NCBI GenBank assembly: GCA_949316235.1
Contig: OX438747.1
Coordinates: 2,728,501 to 2,792,500, forward strand
Direction: 5' to 3'
DNA: 64,000 bases
Origin: Oegoconia quadripuncta
Taxonomy: Eukaryota > Arthropoda > Insecta > Lepidoptera > Autostichidae
The notes under the pieces are model-generated. The model did not search any database and was not told where the DNA came from. It was given only the letters and a program-made list of their open reading frames with translations. Within the stretch, counting starts at the first letter, position 1. Each line of letters begins with the position of its first letter. The position numbers and the translations under genes were made by a program. Shown here piece by piece: positions 1 through 13,902 of the stretch.

Positions 1-80
1 AGTCTATAAACTACCCTCTATAAAATGTACCTTGCGAATATTTTTAACTTGTATAGATGGAATAATATGAAGCGTCTCTA

Positions 81-389
81 AGGCCCGTATTAATAAACCT
101 GTATTAACACAGATGCATTTTAAGCAGTTGACGCTATCTCTAGCTCCGTGCTAATTTATAAACCAATCTTGAGGTCTACTCAGCTGAGATCATTTCTCAA
201 GAATTCGCCTCAGCGGCGAATGAATGATAGTCTTGAGTTCCGTTTATTAATACGTGAAACTCTCAAGTGAGTACTGCTTGAGTAAGCACGCGCGTTTCAG
301 GTCTCAAGTTAGGTTTATTAATCAACACGTTTACTTGAGACAAGTCACAATCTTTCTCAATCTGAGAATGGATTATTAATACGGGCCTA
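81..389. mobile_element. MITE with GGCCCGTATTAATAAAC ends (family M1)
   Basis: Ends are inverted: GGCCCGTATTAATAAAC on the left and TTATTAATACGGGCC on the right, flanked by TAA/TAG, which may be a degraded 3-bp target site as in PIF/Harbinger elements (inference). The body has alternating 'tcttgag/ctcaag' words. Related copies lie at 14963-15308, 22837-22984, 51218-51364 and, as end fragments, near 2325-2374 and 41655-41706. No coding capacity. Confidence 0.7.
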
Positions 390-572
390 GGTCTTACATT
401 CTCTATTAATTCCCCCGAACGAGAGAAATAAGCAACCTTATTTCAAACCCGGAACCTTTGGGTGGCAATGTGTGGTACCACAAATACCAAAATGCTGCGG
501 ATAACGTATCTCGTTATCTATTGGGTAGTTGATTACATTACAATGTTATTTAAGATACATAAATTCCCCCAG

Positions 573-3500
573 ATGTCCATAAACTCGTGAAAGAATTGCT
601 AAAGGACCTTGGTTTCTTTGTAATCACAAGACGCTTTATAATGGATCGATATGAAAAGGTAAGTTATTGACAGGTAAACGTTTATTTGTTTTGAGGGAAT
701 TTCTAAAAAGAACTTATTGTGGAAGTAAAATACTGCATGATACGATAAAATGCACTGTATACTGGTGAACCTTTCAAGAGGAAGAGTTCGCAGTGTGCGT
801 ATATATTTTTTTTTCAAAATCAACGGGTTCGAATCCTGGCTAGGAATAATGATTTTTCAAAAATCCATTGATAGATGTAGTTTTAGTATTCATCAAAATC
901 CTTCTCCTTTGAGTACTTTTCGCTATTCTTCATAGTTTTGGATTTGGCTATCCTCGTCTACTTGAAAAATTCAGCCTGTATTTTAAGTTATATTGATTTT
1001 ATTCTACTATTTTAGATATTTTTCAGCATACTTGCTCGTAAAGTGGATGTAACTTCACCGGTTTTAGATATATCAAGCAGCTCATAAAACACGCGTGTGT
1101 TATATTATAAACGCAAATAGTGACGTTATATTTTATAACCGCACTATTTGCAATGGCAAAGAACATAAGTCTCATACAGCCAAGTGATAACACCATCAGC
1201 CCTGTGAATAAAATATCGCTGATCGCCATGTGTTAGGATTACTTCGGCTGCTTATGCTGTTCCTTACTGAGAAAAAATTTGCGAGGATTACGTATTTTAG
1301 CTACATTGACAACATTATGTCTGCCTTGACTTTGAAGTAGTCGAAAGACGAGATATAGCTCTGAAGCGCCCACTGGAGCTTAAAGGTCATAGCTCATTAG
1401 AGCCACCAGGCAACCACTCAGCACCGCCTCGCCTCGTGCGGTTAGTATTCTTTATATGGACTTATATGGGTATGCGTTCACTACATCAACTCCGTAGCGT
1501 CACCGGATCGCCTTAGTCGTAAGCCCTCCACGCGCAGACGGCGAGTGGACCACTTGGTGACAACTCGTTGCTCGCATGCTTACCTTGCGTTGACTGCGCA
1601 TTGCCAACGCGCGGGTTCCGAGTGGACCGCGCGCTGCCCGCGAAAGATTTCACGTGTAGACCAAGTGCCAATTGTTAACAGACTACTCGAAAATTCGTAG
1701 ATCAAGCGACGTCCACTCGTTGACCACGCGGGGTCCACTGATTGACGACACTAGGTCCGCTGTTTGACCGCGCGACGTTTATTGGTGATAACGCGGCGTC
1801 CACCCGTGGATCACCTGTGTACAACGAGTGGACGCCGTGCGACGAGGCGGTGCGGAGCGGCTGCCATGAGCTTATGACCTTGATTAGGTTACTTTTGAAA
1901 AAGCTTTTTTACCAAAATTGGTGTTTGCAAATTGGCTCAGGGAAATTTGTTCAGTCCAATGGTGTTTGTATACATAAAAGGAGAGTCCTCAACCGTTTCC
2001 AAGAGTAGGTTTGGTTTAGGTACCTAGACGATTTGATAATACCGAGGATTTTCTAAATTTTCAATTTGTTTGTCATTTTAGAGAATTTAGTTGATAAATA
2101 TAATATAACAATTGGACACAACTTGTTTCCAAACAACAATACCTTTTTTGTATACCGCTGCCTACTTACTAACGTGTCTGCGAAATCGCATGCAATATCC
2201 ATTCGACATGGCATTTGTCATTTGGACGTTCAACCATTTCAACACTCTCCGTGACTCGGTTTTACCAACAGGGCTTAAACTGTGGTCGCGGGTTTGATTT
2301 CCAGGAAGGTACATGTTTGGTACTCCGTTTGGTTGGTATCTCAATCTTGAGAACGCTTTTTTAATACGGGCCTAAGTCTCTATTTAGATGATAAACGTTC
2401 GTGGACATAACCAGCCCGTTCGCATAACCAGGCTATTTCACAATTAATAATGAAATATTATAATATAAAATAATAATTCATAATTTTGTAATATAAAAAC
2501 CTTTTTTTTTTAAAGAGCAACCTCTCGAGTTTCTTGCTTGTTTTTCTCAGGGGAAAATTGCCTTTTGAACAAGCAGTAGCTTTAAAAATGTAAAATCTGA
2601 CTATTTTAAGTGTACCCTGTGTACCTACAAAATAAAGCATTTTTGATTTGATTTGATCTGCTTTGATGGCATTGTTGTTTTCGGGTTGTTTGTGATAAGA
2701 TCCCGATTAAATTAGAGGTTCAGGATAAGCTTCCATTTTTGACCTCAAATAAGACGAAGGCAACTGTAATGCTGTTATATTACTCTTGCAGTACGGTCGT
2801 AATTTTATAGGAATTTGTAGAACAATAACTCTCACAATAAATCCTACCCATAAGCATAAATACTTTTGAGCACAACATTGTGAATGTTGAGGAAAATTTT
2901 ATGATTGTTCTTTCGCAAGATTCAAGTGTCCAAAGTGTGAAAAAAAGCGGCCTTCAGCACTACAATGGAAATGATTTCAGACACTGCATAGCACGTAGTT
3001 AGTTCGCTATGGCTACGGAACCGTATTATTTACGTGTCCGACATGCTTTTGACCAATTTAGATAATTTGTTACGACTCAACCCCTTCCTGCAGCATGATG
3101 ACTACGTGCCTGGTTGCGTCTCGCCGGTGCTCATGTCAGAGGTCACCAAGAACTTGACACTGAAGGAACCCGTCGTCAGTGCCGGGTGGCTGATGTTTGG
3201 TATTGCATTATGTTACCTACACAGCTTAATAGTTTAAATACCACAAAATAAAAGGTAAATTACGTAGTTATTGCTAATTAGATGGTCGAGAACACAGACC
3301 GTCCGGACAAGAAACCTTAAAAGTCCAAATAAACGTGTTATCTCGATGTGTGCTCAATGAGGTGAACGCAAAACTGAATTCTTCCCACGTATATACACAT
3401 ACCCGGGCCATGGCGAATCTTGTAGTATAGCCACGTCCGTAAATGTGGAATGTTTGCTTTTGTTACTACTATATTAATTCTGTGACTTCAACTCAATTGG

Positions 3501-6500
3501 AAAGTAACAAAGCTTCACATTACACACACATCATGGACCGTAATACATAAAGCTGGTCCCGTGGGGATTGCTGGATTTGTATCAAACTATTGAGATGGAC
3601 TTTTCGGGAGAGTTGTAGTATATTGATAACCTTGCCTTATTTTGGTGTTTAACCGTAGCGTAATGATTTACTGCAACATAAACGCATATCGCTTAGTCAG
3701 TGCCGATACCAATGTAATAAATAGGCTTGTTCAGTATTAAAGGGCCTTGGTCGTGCAACATCACAATAGACAACGAGTCTTATTTACGGAACCCCCCATC
3801 CTCGACCAATCCTCTTTAATACCACATGGCGACCAACAACATTATCACATGGCGACCCAGCCAGGATGGCAAATCGTGGAGGAAATTAAATCGTGGCGCA
3901 GTCGCATTCGCTATTCGTTTTCGATTAGCGAAGTTAAGCGATGTCTGGTGTGGTCAGTCCTTGGATGGGTGACCACTAGTGGTAGGTGTCCTACAGGGGC
4001 GGCTTAAAATCACTGACTGTCAGGTGGCTACAGTCTGACACAAATCTACCAATCCGCGCTGGACTCGCTTGGTGGATTATGGCTCACACCCTCTACCAGT
4101 GAGAGGAGGCTGCGCCCCACAGTGGTTCACCAAACCTTACAAAATCAAATACCAATAATGAAACAGGGTTAAAACAACAAAATACAGCAATAATTAAGCC
4201 TATCCCTTTGTCATGGAAGACTTCAACGGCCCCAACTATGGAACATGATATTTAGAGCCTCCGTTATATTTTGTATCCTACAGACCACCCATGCACGGTC
4301 CGCGAGGCCCGTTGCTTGCAGCAGGATGGGGTACTACCCACTGTAACTATGGTGCTAATCCCCACGCCTCCTCAAGCGACGCCGGCTAAGAGCGCCTCTA
4401 CGCCAGCCCGAAACTTCTTTCAACAGGACTTTGAAGGGCTCAAATACGTGTACAGAGCTACAGTGAAGGTTATACAAAATTCTTTAAATGATTAGAAGTC
4501 ATTTCGCCTTACGAGATAAATGGGACTATAGGTTGTTAAGTTCGTATCGTAATAAGTCCGTACTACCTGACTTTATAAGTAAGATGCCTTAGATAACATT
4601 GGGTTGACGAATATTATTATTATTATAGACGAGCAGCATTACTGCTGGTATGTCTATGTCACAGTGTTGGAAGAGTTCACATTGTTCATTATGTTGTAAT
4701 TCAGTCAATATTTAAGTCATCACTAGTTTTTTTTTTAATTTATCCAATCTATTCTTGAACGAATTCACTGATTGGGCGGAGACAACCTCTTCCGGCAGCT
4801 TATTCCAGGCCTAAACAACACGGTTGCTCAGAAAGTGATGGGCGACATTGATGTCAGCGGGAGTGCTGCTTATTCGCAGAGCGTGTCCTCGTAACGGTTG
4901 TATGTCTTTCATCCTGACTGACCTGAATATGGGAGTATTTCGGTTCAAGTTATTTCGCATTTTGAACAACCATCATCATATCCGCCACAGGATATTCACT
5001 GTTGAACTAAGCCTTCCCAATAGATTTCCAGGCCGATCGGTTGGAAGCGGCGTGCATCCAGCGACTTCTCACGACCTTCATCAAGTCATCGGTCCACCTT
5101 CTGTTCTTGCCTCGTCCATCTTGCTGGAGGCATTATTTGGTTGTTGCTGCAGTAAATAAACCTTAGTATAGGAATTTCTTTAACGATTTGTAGAAAGACA
5201 CTTTGTGTAGATTTGCTCTTGATGGCTGTCGCACGTTGAACGTCGCAACAAGTTATACCTTATATTTACGAAATTACAAGAAATATGTTTGCAGAAAATT
5301 CTAGTAGACCCGGACAATACGTTAGAAGATATCCTCGAGAAGTGCACCAACGCGGTGCGCTCGTGCGCATCCGGCGCGCAGGGCCCAGGGCAGGGCTTCC
5401 ACGTGGTTGGCGCACCGGGCGTGTACCGCGTGCTGCTGATTGGTCCGCGTGGCTCCGGCCGTAAGACGCAGGCTCGCACGCTGGCAAAGCACTTTGGCCT
5501 AGTGTACTGTACGTATAGCCAGTGTGCGCGCCGTTGTAGTTTCGTCCCCAAATGTCCTTTAGAAGTGGGATTAGGTGGTAGATCTCTTTTATTTTGTCGC
5601 GAGGCTAACTCAGTGGATTTCCCTTCTTATCTTTCCTGTCGTCAGGTAATAATGACAGTGCGTGAGAGTTTTCGTGTGAAGGATAAACAGCCAATGAAAA
5701 AACATTCATTGATATTACGTCTTAAGTCCTCAGGATGACAATTCAACCATAATTTTGGGAGCCTACAGAATAGGTGTCATGTATGGGCTATAGTTATTGT
5801 TATATATATACGTACACTATCACACCGTGCTTGCTAGTCGCTGTCTGCTTGTTTTACATATACATAATAAATTTCCAAAAAGAGATCTGGGTACATGCTT
5901 ATAGCTTTTTTAACGTTTTACGTAGATATAGAAGTATTATATGTGTTACTAATACAATCTATATCTAAAATTATCGTGTTTATCTGTCTGTCAGTAAACT
6001 TCTCGGAATTGTTGAACGAAGCAAGACAACGGAAGGATGAGATCGGCGAGAAGTTACGAAATTTCGGTGAGAGCACGCACCTCAGAGCTGACATAGTGCG
6101 CCGACGGCTGCTAAAGAAGGTAGATAACGACAATTGTTGGAGTTAGCTGATTTGGAAGTTTAGGGACGTATTTTGCCCCAAGAAAACAGGCGATTATACC
6201 GGATGAGATTTTTTACCGCAAGCGAAAAAAGGGCATATTATACAGGGTGTCCCTGGAAGTATGGATCAAATCGAACAGGGGCATGGGGAAGGTCATTCCC
6301 AAACTATTTAACCCTATGAATGTCGGTGCCATTTTTGACGGTTCAAAAGTTATGATCAATTTTTTACATTTTCATATTATCGAATAGTGCTTATACAAAA
6401 AAATTTTTTAAAAGAAAACTAGCAAAGCCATCAGCTTAATTTTTTTTCCACGATGTTTGTTCGAGCATGTGACTTTCATGTTTTAATACTTTTATGTCGA

Positions 6501-8586
6501 TAGCAGACATGATTCCTACAAAAAAAAAGATTGAATACAAAGACATTGGTCTGCCAAAAATTTCACTCAATTTTCAAGCGATTGCCATGGGAAAAAAATG
6601 TACTAGAGAAAGTTGACCACGTATCACAAAAAGTTGCCCATTCCATATAGATTCTTTTGAGATGTGTAACACTGGGTTACTCTTATTAATTTAAAAGTTA
6701 TTAGATTTTTTTATCATAAAGGTCGCTTTTTCAAAACTTTCGAACTTCTAAGATTTTAATATTTTTAGCTTTAAATACGATTTACTCTCAACCCTCATGT
6801 ACAAAGTCACCTATCCGAGCACTTTGGTGTGGTTAAAATAATAAGACAAATTTTTTTAAAGTAAAACCTCACTAGATACGAACGTGCGGGGGGAGGAGGG
6901 GGCTTAAACAAAGGAACCGAAAGGGTCGTAAACAATGACGGTGGGTACCGCAGGCTTGCACTTAGGTAGAATTTTTAGTAACTCGCTATCAGCTTGTAAC
7001 TGCGCACGTACTTAATTCGGTGTTTATTAATTATTGACGTCATTTGGATTGTGTTACCTGGACTTTGATTTTGCTTGCGATTTGGATACTGTTTGACCTA
7101 AAATGACTACGTACAGCAATCAAGAATATGCTGACATGCATTTCATTTACGGATTTTGCGACGGAAATGCACGCGAAGCTTCGAGAGTGTATCGAGAGCG
7201 ATATCCTAATCGAAACCGCTTTCCGGATTACCGAGTGTTCCAACGTGTACACGCCGCTTACAGAGAAGGCAGAAATCCGGGAGCTAGGGAAGGAAGACCG
7301 AGCATTCCAGACCTTGGATTAGAAGATGAGGTGCTTGATAGCGAGTTACTAAAAATTCTACCTGAGTGCAAGCCTGCGGTACCCACCGTCATTGTTTACG
7401 ACCCTTTCGGTTCCTTTGTTTAAGCCCCCTCCTCCCCCCGCACGTTCGTATCTAGTGAGGTTTTACTTTAAAAAAATGTTGTCTTATTATGTTAACCACA
7501 CCAAAGTGCTCGGATAGGTGACTTTGTACTTGAGGGTTTAGAGTAAATCGTGTTTAAAGCTAAAAATATTAAAATCTTAAAAGTTCGAAAGTTTTGAAAA
7601 AGCGACCTTTATGATAAAAAATTCTAATAACTTTTAAATTAATAAGGGTAACCCAGTGTTACACATCTCAAAAGAATCTGTATGGAATGGGCAACTTTTT
7701 GTGATACGTGGTCAACTTTCTCTAGTACATTTTTTTCCCATGGCAATCGCTTGAAAATTGAGTGAAATTTTTGGCAGACCAATGTCTTTGTATTCAATCT
7801 TTTTTTTTGTAGGAATCATGTCTGCTATCGACATAAAAGTATTAAAACATGAAAGTCACATGCTCGAACAAACATCGTGAAAAAAAAATTAAGCTGATAG
7901 CTTTGCTAGTTTTCTTTTAAAAAATTTTTTTGTATAAGCACTATTCGATAATATGAAAATGTAAAAAATTGATCATAACTTTTGAATCGTCAAAAATGGC
8001 ACCGACATTCATAGGGTTAAAAAGTTTGGGAATGCCCTTCCCCATGCCCCTGTTCGATTTGATCCATACTTCCAGGGACACCCTGTATAAGCAGTTTTTT
8101 TTCTTTTTTCGGTGGCTCAGTTGAGGAGCCTCTGAGCCACCGACACTTAACTATGTGTGCAACCTGTAATACCAATAAAGTGTATCTATCTAACACACAC
8201 GGAGAACAAAAAAGTGCGGCCGACAAATATTTTTATTTTTACTTTATTTATTTATTCAAGAAACCAACAGCTTTCTTAATAGTAGGTACAATGTAATAAG
8301 TAATTCATAAATATAGCCAATAACAGGTTTCGATATATTACTTCACATTAATACTTTTTTTTTTTTTTTTATGCACAACGGGTTGGTACTTGACTCTTTT
8401 ATTATTTGAATAGTTCCATGACTTTAAAGTGACTTTATAGCAGAAGCATAACAACTTACAAGAAAATGTTAAACCAATATTGTGCCCTTCAGTATTGTAA
8501 TTGCCTGCGTGTGAGGTGTGTGTGTGTGTGTGCGCGTGTGCGTGTGCGTGTGCGTGTGTGTGTGCGTGTGCGTGTGCGTGTGCGTT

Positions 8587-8660
<74 letters not shown>

Positions 8661-11600
8661 AGTTTGCGTGTGTGTGAGGGGGTGAGTGTGAGTTGTGATG
8701 TGAGTGTGTGGCTGCGTATGCATGCGTAGAGAAATCGTAATTATTATAATTTATTAGTAAAGTCATATCATGATGTCAATAATTCGCGTCTGCTTCACAA
8801 AGATATCTTCGTTGTTTTCAAAGAACTATTTATGGGATTTGTATACTGTGGCACTATTTGTGCACAGTTTTTTGCGATATAAATTATAATCACAGGTAAA
8901 GCAGACTGCGTATGACAATGAGGAATCAAGCAAAACGTGACGCCAGAATATTAAAGAACTGTTAAATACAATACAATACAAATACTCTTCCAACCACCTC
9001 CGTGGCTCAATGTAAACAACATTGGTAGGGCGTTTTATATGTCCGTCTGGCTAGCTACCACCATCTTATCTAAATCTGCCGCCAAGCAGCAATGTTAATA
9101 GCATTGTTGTGTTCCGGTTGTCAGAGATAAGATAGCCAGTCTCCCAAATGTGTTGGGGTTTCCGGGTCAGTATTTATGTTTGGTGGTTTGGTACTTGACC
9201 TTAATCACACCTGATGATAAGTGAAGTTGAGATCGAAGGTGGAAGCGTACCGACCCGGAAACCCCAACACATTTGGGGGACTGGCTATCATATCTCTGAC
9301 AACCGGAACACAACAATGCTATTAACATTGCTGCTTGGCGGCAGATTTAGATAAGATGGTGGTAACTAGCCAGGCGGACATTTAAAATGCCCTACCACCA
9401 ACCAAACCGAGTACTTAAACATGTACCCCGCTGGGGATCGAACCCGCGACCTCCGAATCGTAAACCCAATGTTGTTTACATTGAGCCACGGAGGCGGTTA
9501 TTTTTTTGTTAGGATTGCATCGACCACGGCTGGGTATTGAACGGCTACCCTTTCTCTGGGATGGACTTCGAACTGATGGACAACATGCCAACGCCGCCAA
9601 ATCGGTACGTCCATTCAACAGTCTTAAGTTCCTGGGGCACAGCCTCCTTTCACTAGGAAGTAGCTAACCACCAAGGCCCATTACGGATTGGAGGAATAAG
9701 TGTTTTCAATCACCGACTAGCTGAAACAACTAGACCCAACGCAGCTTAATGTGCCCTCCGGATCACAGAAACACTCACTCACATGTCACTAGTGATCTAT
9801 TCTGTGCTAGTGGTCACACATCCAAGGACTGACCGCTTCACACGTTAGCTTCTCATGGAAATGGAATAGCGAATGCGGCTACGCCACGAGTGTATCTATT
9901 AGGTCCTTACCTATGAAATTGGCGTTTTGTATGAATTTCATTAAGACTGTTTTCTCCATTCAAAAATTTTTGATTTTTTTTTTGGGAACGGCAAATCCAA
10001 ATTTAGCTAAACTTTGTGTGTATTATCGGATAACATTAAGTTAAGTATAGGCAGCGTCTAAGAAATTATTATGGGAAGCACATGAAAAGAACTCTATTCA
10101 AATTTTTTTTATTATGTGTTTTAGCCCAGAAATTAATCAAATATTTCATGTGAAACCTTGAAATAATATTCCATTTTCCATATAACAAACAATTTTGTAT
10201 ATAGTTTTGAAAATTGCAGGAATTGGTACATTTGATTAACGAAGAAAAAAAACTCAAATTTCATAGGTAAAGACGCAATATTACAGTTAACCTAATTATA
10301 CCGGATCAGTTTTGTTACAGTAAGGAATAAAATTATATCGTATTGGGTGAGTGAAATAGAAGTTATTGGCATAATAATATGTAGTTTTTTTCATTACTCA
10401 TATTCGGGCATAAGTCTGAAGTTGCCTAAAGAGCGGGTTGAAAGTAATACTTTCAGCCCCGCAGAGAGAATCGTTTTCATACTCAAGTTTAAATGCCCAG
10501 CCTTATCCCCCGTGTTTTCTGGCGAAGCGGTCGCTATTCTAGAGGCAGTTCTTTACTCTGAATCACATAATCTTAACAGAACGGTGATTTTAACAGACTC
10601 ACGAAGCTGTTTGCAAGCGATTATATCGAATCAGTTCCTCTGTAAGAATAAATTCCCCATTATCCTCCAGATTAAAGACGCCCTATATCGATGTCATTGC
10701 AAAGGCATAAGGGTGGAAGTAGCTTGGATTCCAGGGCATTGCGGAATTCGTGGTAATGAAGTTGCACATTTACTGGCCAAAGATGCTACCACTTCTGGCG
10801 ACTTGACTCATTTTAGGACCCATACTCAATGATCTCCTCACGATAGCTAAAAGAGAACAAACTTCCTCCTGGCAGAATATTTGGGACAAATCTAAATTAG
10901 TCAAAGGCAAGCACTATAGCGATATCCAAAACTCCATCCCATGTAAGCCTTGGTTTTTTAAATTCAAAAAAATTAGCAAACAAGTTGTGTCCACCATTTG
11001 TCGACTTCGTATAGGTCATGCTTGCACAGACGCCGGGAGGACCAAAGATTCCTCCCGATGCGTCACGACTATGCCACTGAGCAGGGGCGCCCAGGGTCGT
11101 GGGCGGTCAGAGTGAGGGCTCTGGCCGTCCTTTCACCAGTGGTGGCGGCTCAATGGATGGCAGCGGTGGCACGACGTGGTCTCGTCCCGCCGCAGCCGAC
11201 ATCGGCGAGCTTGTGCGGCTCGGCTACTTGGCCAGCCCGGGGGGGCTTAAGCGGAGCGCTAGGGGAGCACCGGTAGTTGGCCCTTTGAGTTCCCGGTGTT
11301 CCCCGACAAGCGCTGAGGAGGACCACCGGGGGGGTTTTAGTGGGTGAAAGTCCCACATAATCCAGACTCTCCCTCAGGAGTCTGGGTATCTTTTAAAGAT
11401 TTCCCCCCGTCAAGAAAAAAAAAAAAAAAAAAAAAAAGATCATGCTTGCACGCCTGTATATTTAACAAAACTGCGGATAAGGGACTCCTCGGTCTGCGAG
11501 TGTGGACTGGATGAAGGAACTCCGGACCACCTTTTCTTTGAATGTCCGATTTTACATTATTCACTATATGATTCCTCACCCTCTGACATCCCCCGTCCCA

Positions 11601-13870
11601 CTAATTTGAAGTGTTTACTCACCTTTGTACCGTCCGCTTTTGTCCAAATTTTGTCTAACTTTATTAGTAATAATAACATTAAACTATAATAGTGTAACTA
11701 TCTGTGTATACTTGTGACGTTGCTTTATGTGTGTTTCGTTGATTTGTTTTAGATTGGATCAACTTCAACTGGTGTATGTAAATAAATTAATAACCACATT
11801 ATAAATCTGCCAACCGGTTATCTGCAATGTTGTCACTCCCATGACTGACTTGATCCTGGCAGAATCCTAAACAGGAAAGCCATTACTTAAAAGAATTGAA
11901 TTGAATTGAGAATCGTTTTCAATTGACAGCTGTCAAATAAAAAAGCTATTTCTATTTTCAAATTTCTATTGAACCATGTTCCAACTTTCTCTAAAGCCAC
12001 TCTTTACAACGCGATGTATAATTATACTACCTATGCCAATAAATTTTATTTCATTAACTAAATATGCCCTATTTTCTCCTTACGGTAACAAAACTAACCC
12101 TGTATAATTTAAACTAAGTACAGTCATGCGTAGTATCCCTATATAGTTTGTGGTACAGTCGACAGCACGACCGCCGCAACACTACCAGTGTAAAGCGTTT
12201 ATTACACTATCCTTTGTAGGAAATCTAATTAGGAAATCGGAAGACAGGGAGGGCTTATTACAACATCCTAAATGCAGAGACTTATTCGGCATACATTGCT
12301 GGTTGAAGTAAGGATATTTTAATTAACGGAACCTGTGTGTGAAGTGCGAGTTTTGCCTCGTTTTTAACTTTACCATCGAAAAAGTATCTATGAAAGAAAT
12401 CGTTTTGCAAACTATCCGCTACAGGCGCTGCATATTTCTTCATACAAATCGTCACGTAACCGTGAACGCGGTAGAAACGTTAAGTCGAAACAAAACTCAC
12501 ACTCCGCATTTAGGATGGAAGTAGTGCCGACACCTTCCAATCGATTAAAGCAAAATGTAACTGTTCTAACTTCGATTACACTTTTCTATTTCCTAGTTTT
12601 CTATAAATATGATCGACGCTATCAGAAATGTGAACGCGGCGAGCACAGAGTACTTTTGTACTGGCGGCGGCGGCGGCGAGATCTGCTTATACTGCCTAGC
12701 CTTAAATTGGTCGTGAGGCCGCGTGTAAAAAAAACAGTAAATGGAAAACGCGTAGCGGAACGTAGTCAATGAACTATTGTGCTACTTGGAGGAGTTCGCC
12801 AATCTGAGACAGTCACGTTATCTTATTTAGACAAACACTTTTTGTAAATGAAGATACCTAAGTAGGTAATTGTATCAAAGTCCTTCGCGTATTTTTTTCG
12901 CGGCGTAGTTTATTATTTGAAATTAATATAGGTTTTTGTAACCACTATAAAAATTTACAGAGAATTTTTAAATAAATACACGTCCTAATTTTTGTGGTAC
13001 TATAATATCTCTATCTACTTTTATTAAGAGATTTATTTAGTTAAGAGACTATTACCACAGATTAACTAACAGTATCAATCATCTGTCTGTTCTAGCGCCT
13101 TAACTAAAATAAGGCTATCAATAGGTACAATGGTGTCGATTCGGATGTTCACCAACTAAACTAAAACCATTGACGACCGATTGGTGTAGTGGATAGTGAC
13201 CCTGTCAGCGAAACCAACGGTTGCGGGTTCGAATCCCGCGACGGGTAAATGTTTGTGTGATGAATACAAACATTTATTCCCGTCCCGAGTCATGGATGTT
13301 TATATAAATATTTATGTATGTTTATCCGTTATCTAGTATCCATAGCACAAGCTATGCTTAGTTTGGGACTAGATGATTGGTGTAAGTGTCCGAAATATTT
13401 ATTTATTATTTATTTATTTATCTTTCTCCCTGGAACAGTGTGATGCGACAGCACCACTCCAAAACTGGTTTTAGTTTAGTTGGTGTACATCCGAATCGAC
13501 ACCATTATAAGTAATTTAAACATCCTTTATTTTGTGTGTACAAATGTATTATTATATTATTGTACATACACAACACTCACCGAAATAATATCTACAGTGG
13601 AGACTGGAGGCCGTACTAAAGTTTTTCATAAATCTGTCTTATAGATCAGTTTTAGTTGTATGTAACCGTTGTAATTATTTTTTTTTATTACGGTAAACGA
13701 AGTCTTTATTTCGAAAACCACAACACCAAGCAGCATGTTGTGCGGTCGAGAAGAGAATACAAATATATTATCTAAGTTTCTCTATGCAGGACATCGTGAT
13801 CTCATTTTGTATCGAACAATACAATACTACGTAGTAGCAGCCACATCGCCACATTAACAAAACCACCTTA

Positions 13871-13902
<32 letters not shown>

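Larger units (their letters stand above)
1..10674. repeat. Segmental duplication, copy A
   Basis: This block reappears almost unchanged at 52468-64000. The offset is 52467 up to about 5810, 53326 after an 857-bp transposon insertion plus its TA duplication in copy B, and 53323 after the TG microsatellite. All long ORFs in the block recur unchanged in copy B except those in the microsatellite and at the insertion. The only substitution noticed is A at 3609 versus G at 56076. The left edge lies beyond the window and the right edge cannot be seen because copy B is cut at 64000. It carries AK8 exons 3-7. Confidence 0.97.

Noticed and set aside
3034..3237. 67-codon ORF with its own ATG as a small gene
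   Set aside because: From 3094 it is AK8 exon 4 after a clear CAG acceptor; the ATG part lies in the intron.
8338..8766. Long His-Thr and Val-Cys ORFs on both strands (also 61664-62089)
   Set aside because: They arise from the TG/CA microsatellite, which leaves several frames open; composition is two-residue repeats.
12515..12550. [10 protein letters not shown] as the missing AK8 exon
   Set aside because: The short resemblance to PTPPNR is attractive, but no GT donor follows at the required phase and no GWxLxG segment precedes it.
13174..13260. tRNA genes at the A/B-box sequences (also 18251, 41170, 44776, 45868, 49620)
   Set aside because: All are heads of multi-copy SINEs with shared non-tRNA bodies; none was seen to complete a tRNA cloverleaf with a proper acceptor stem.
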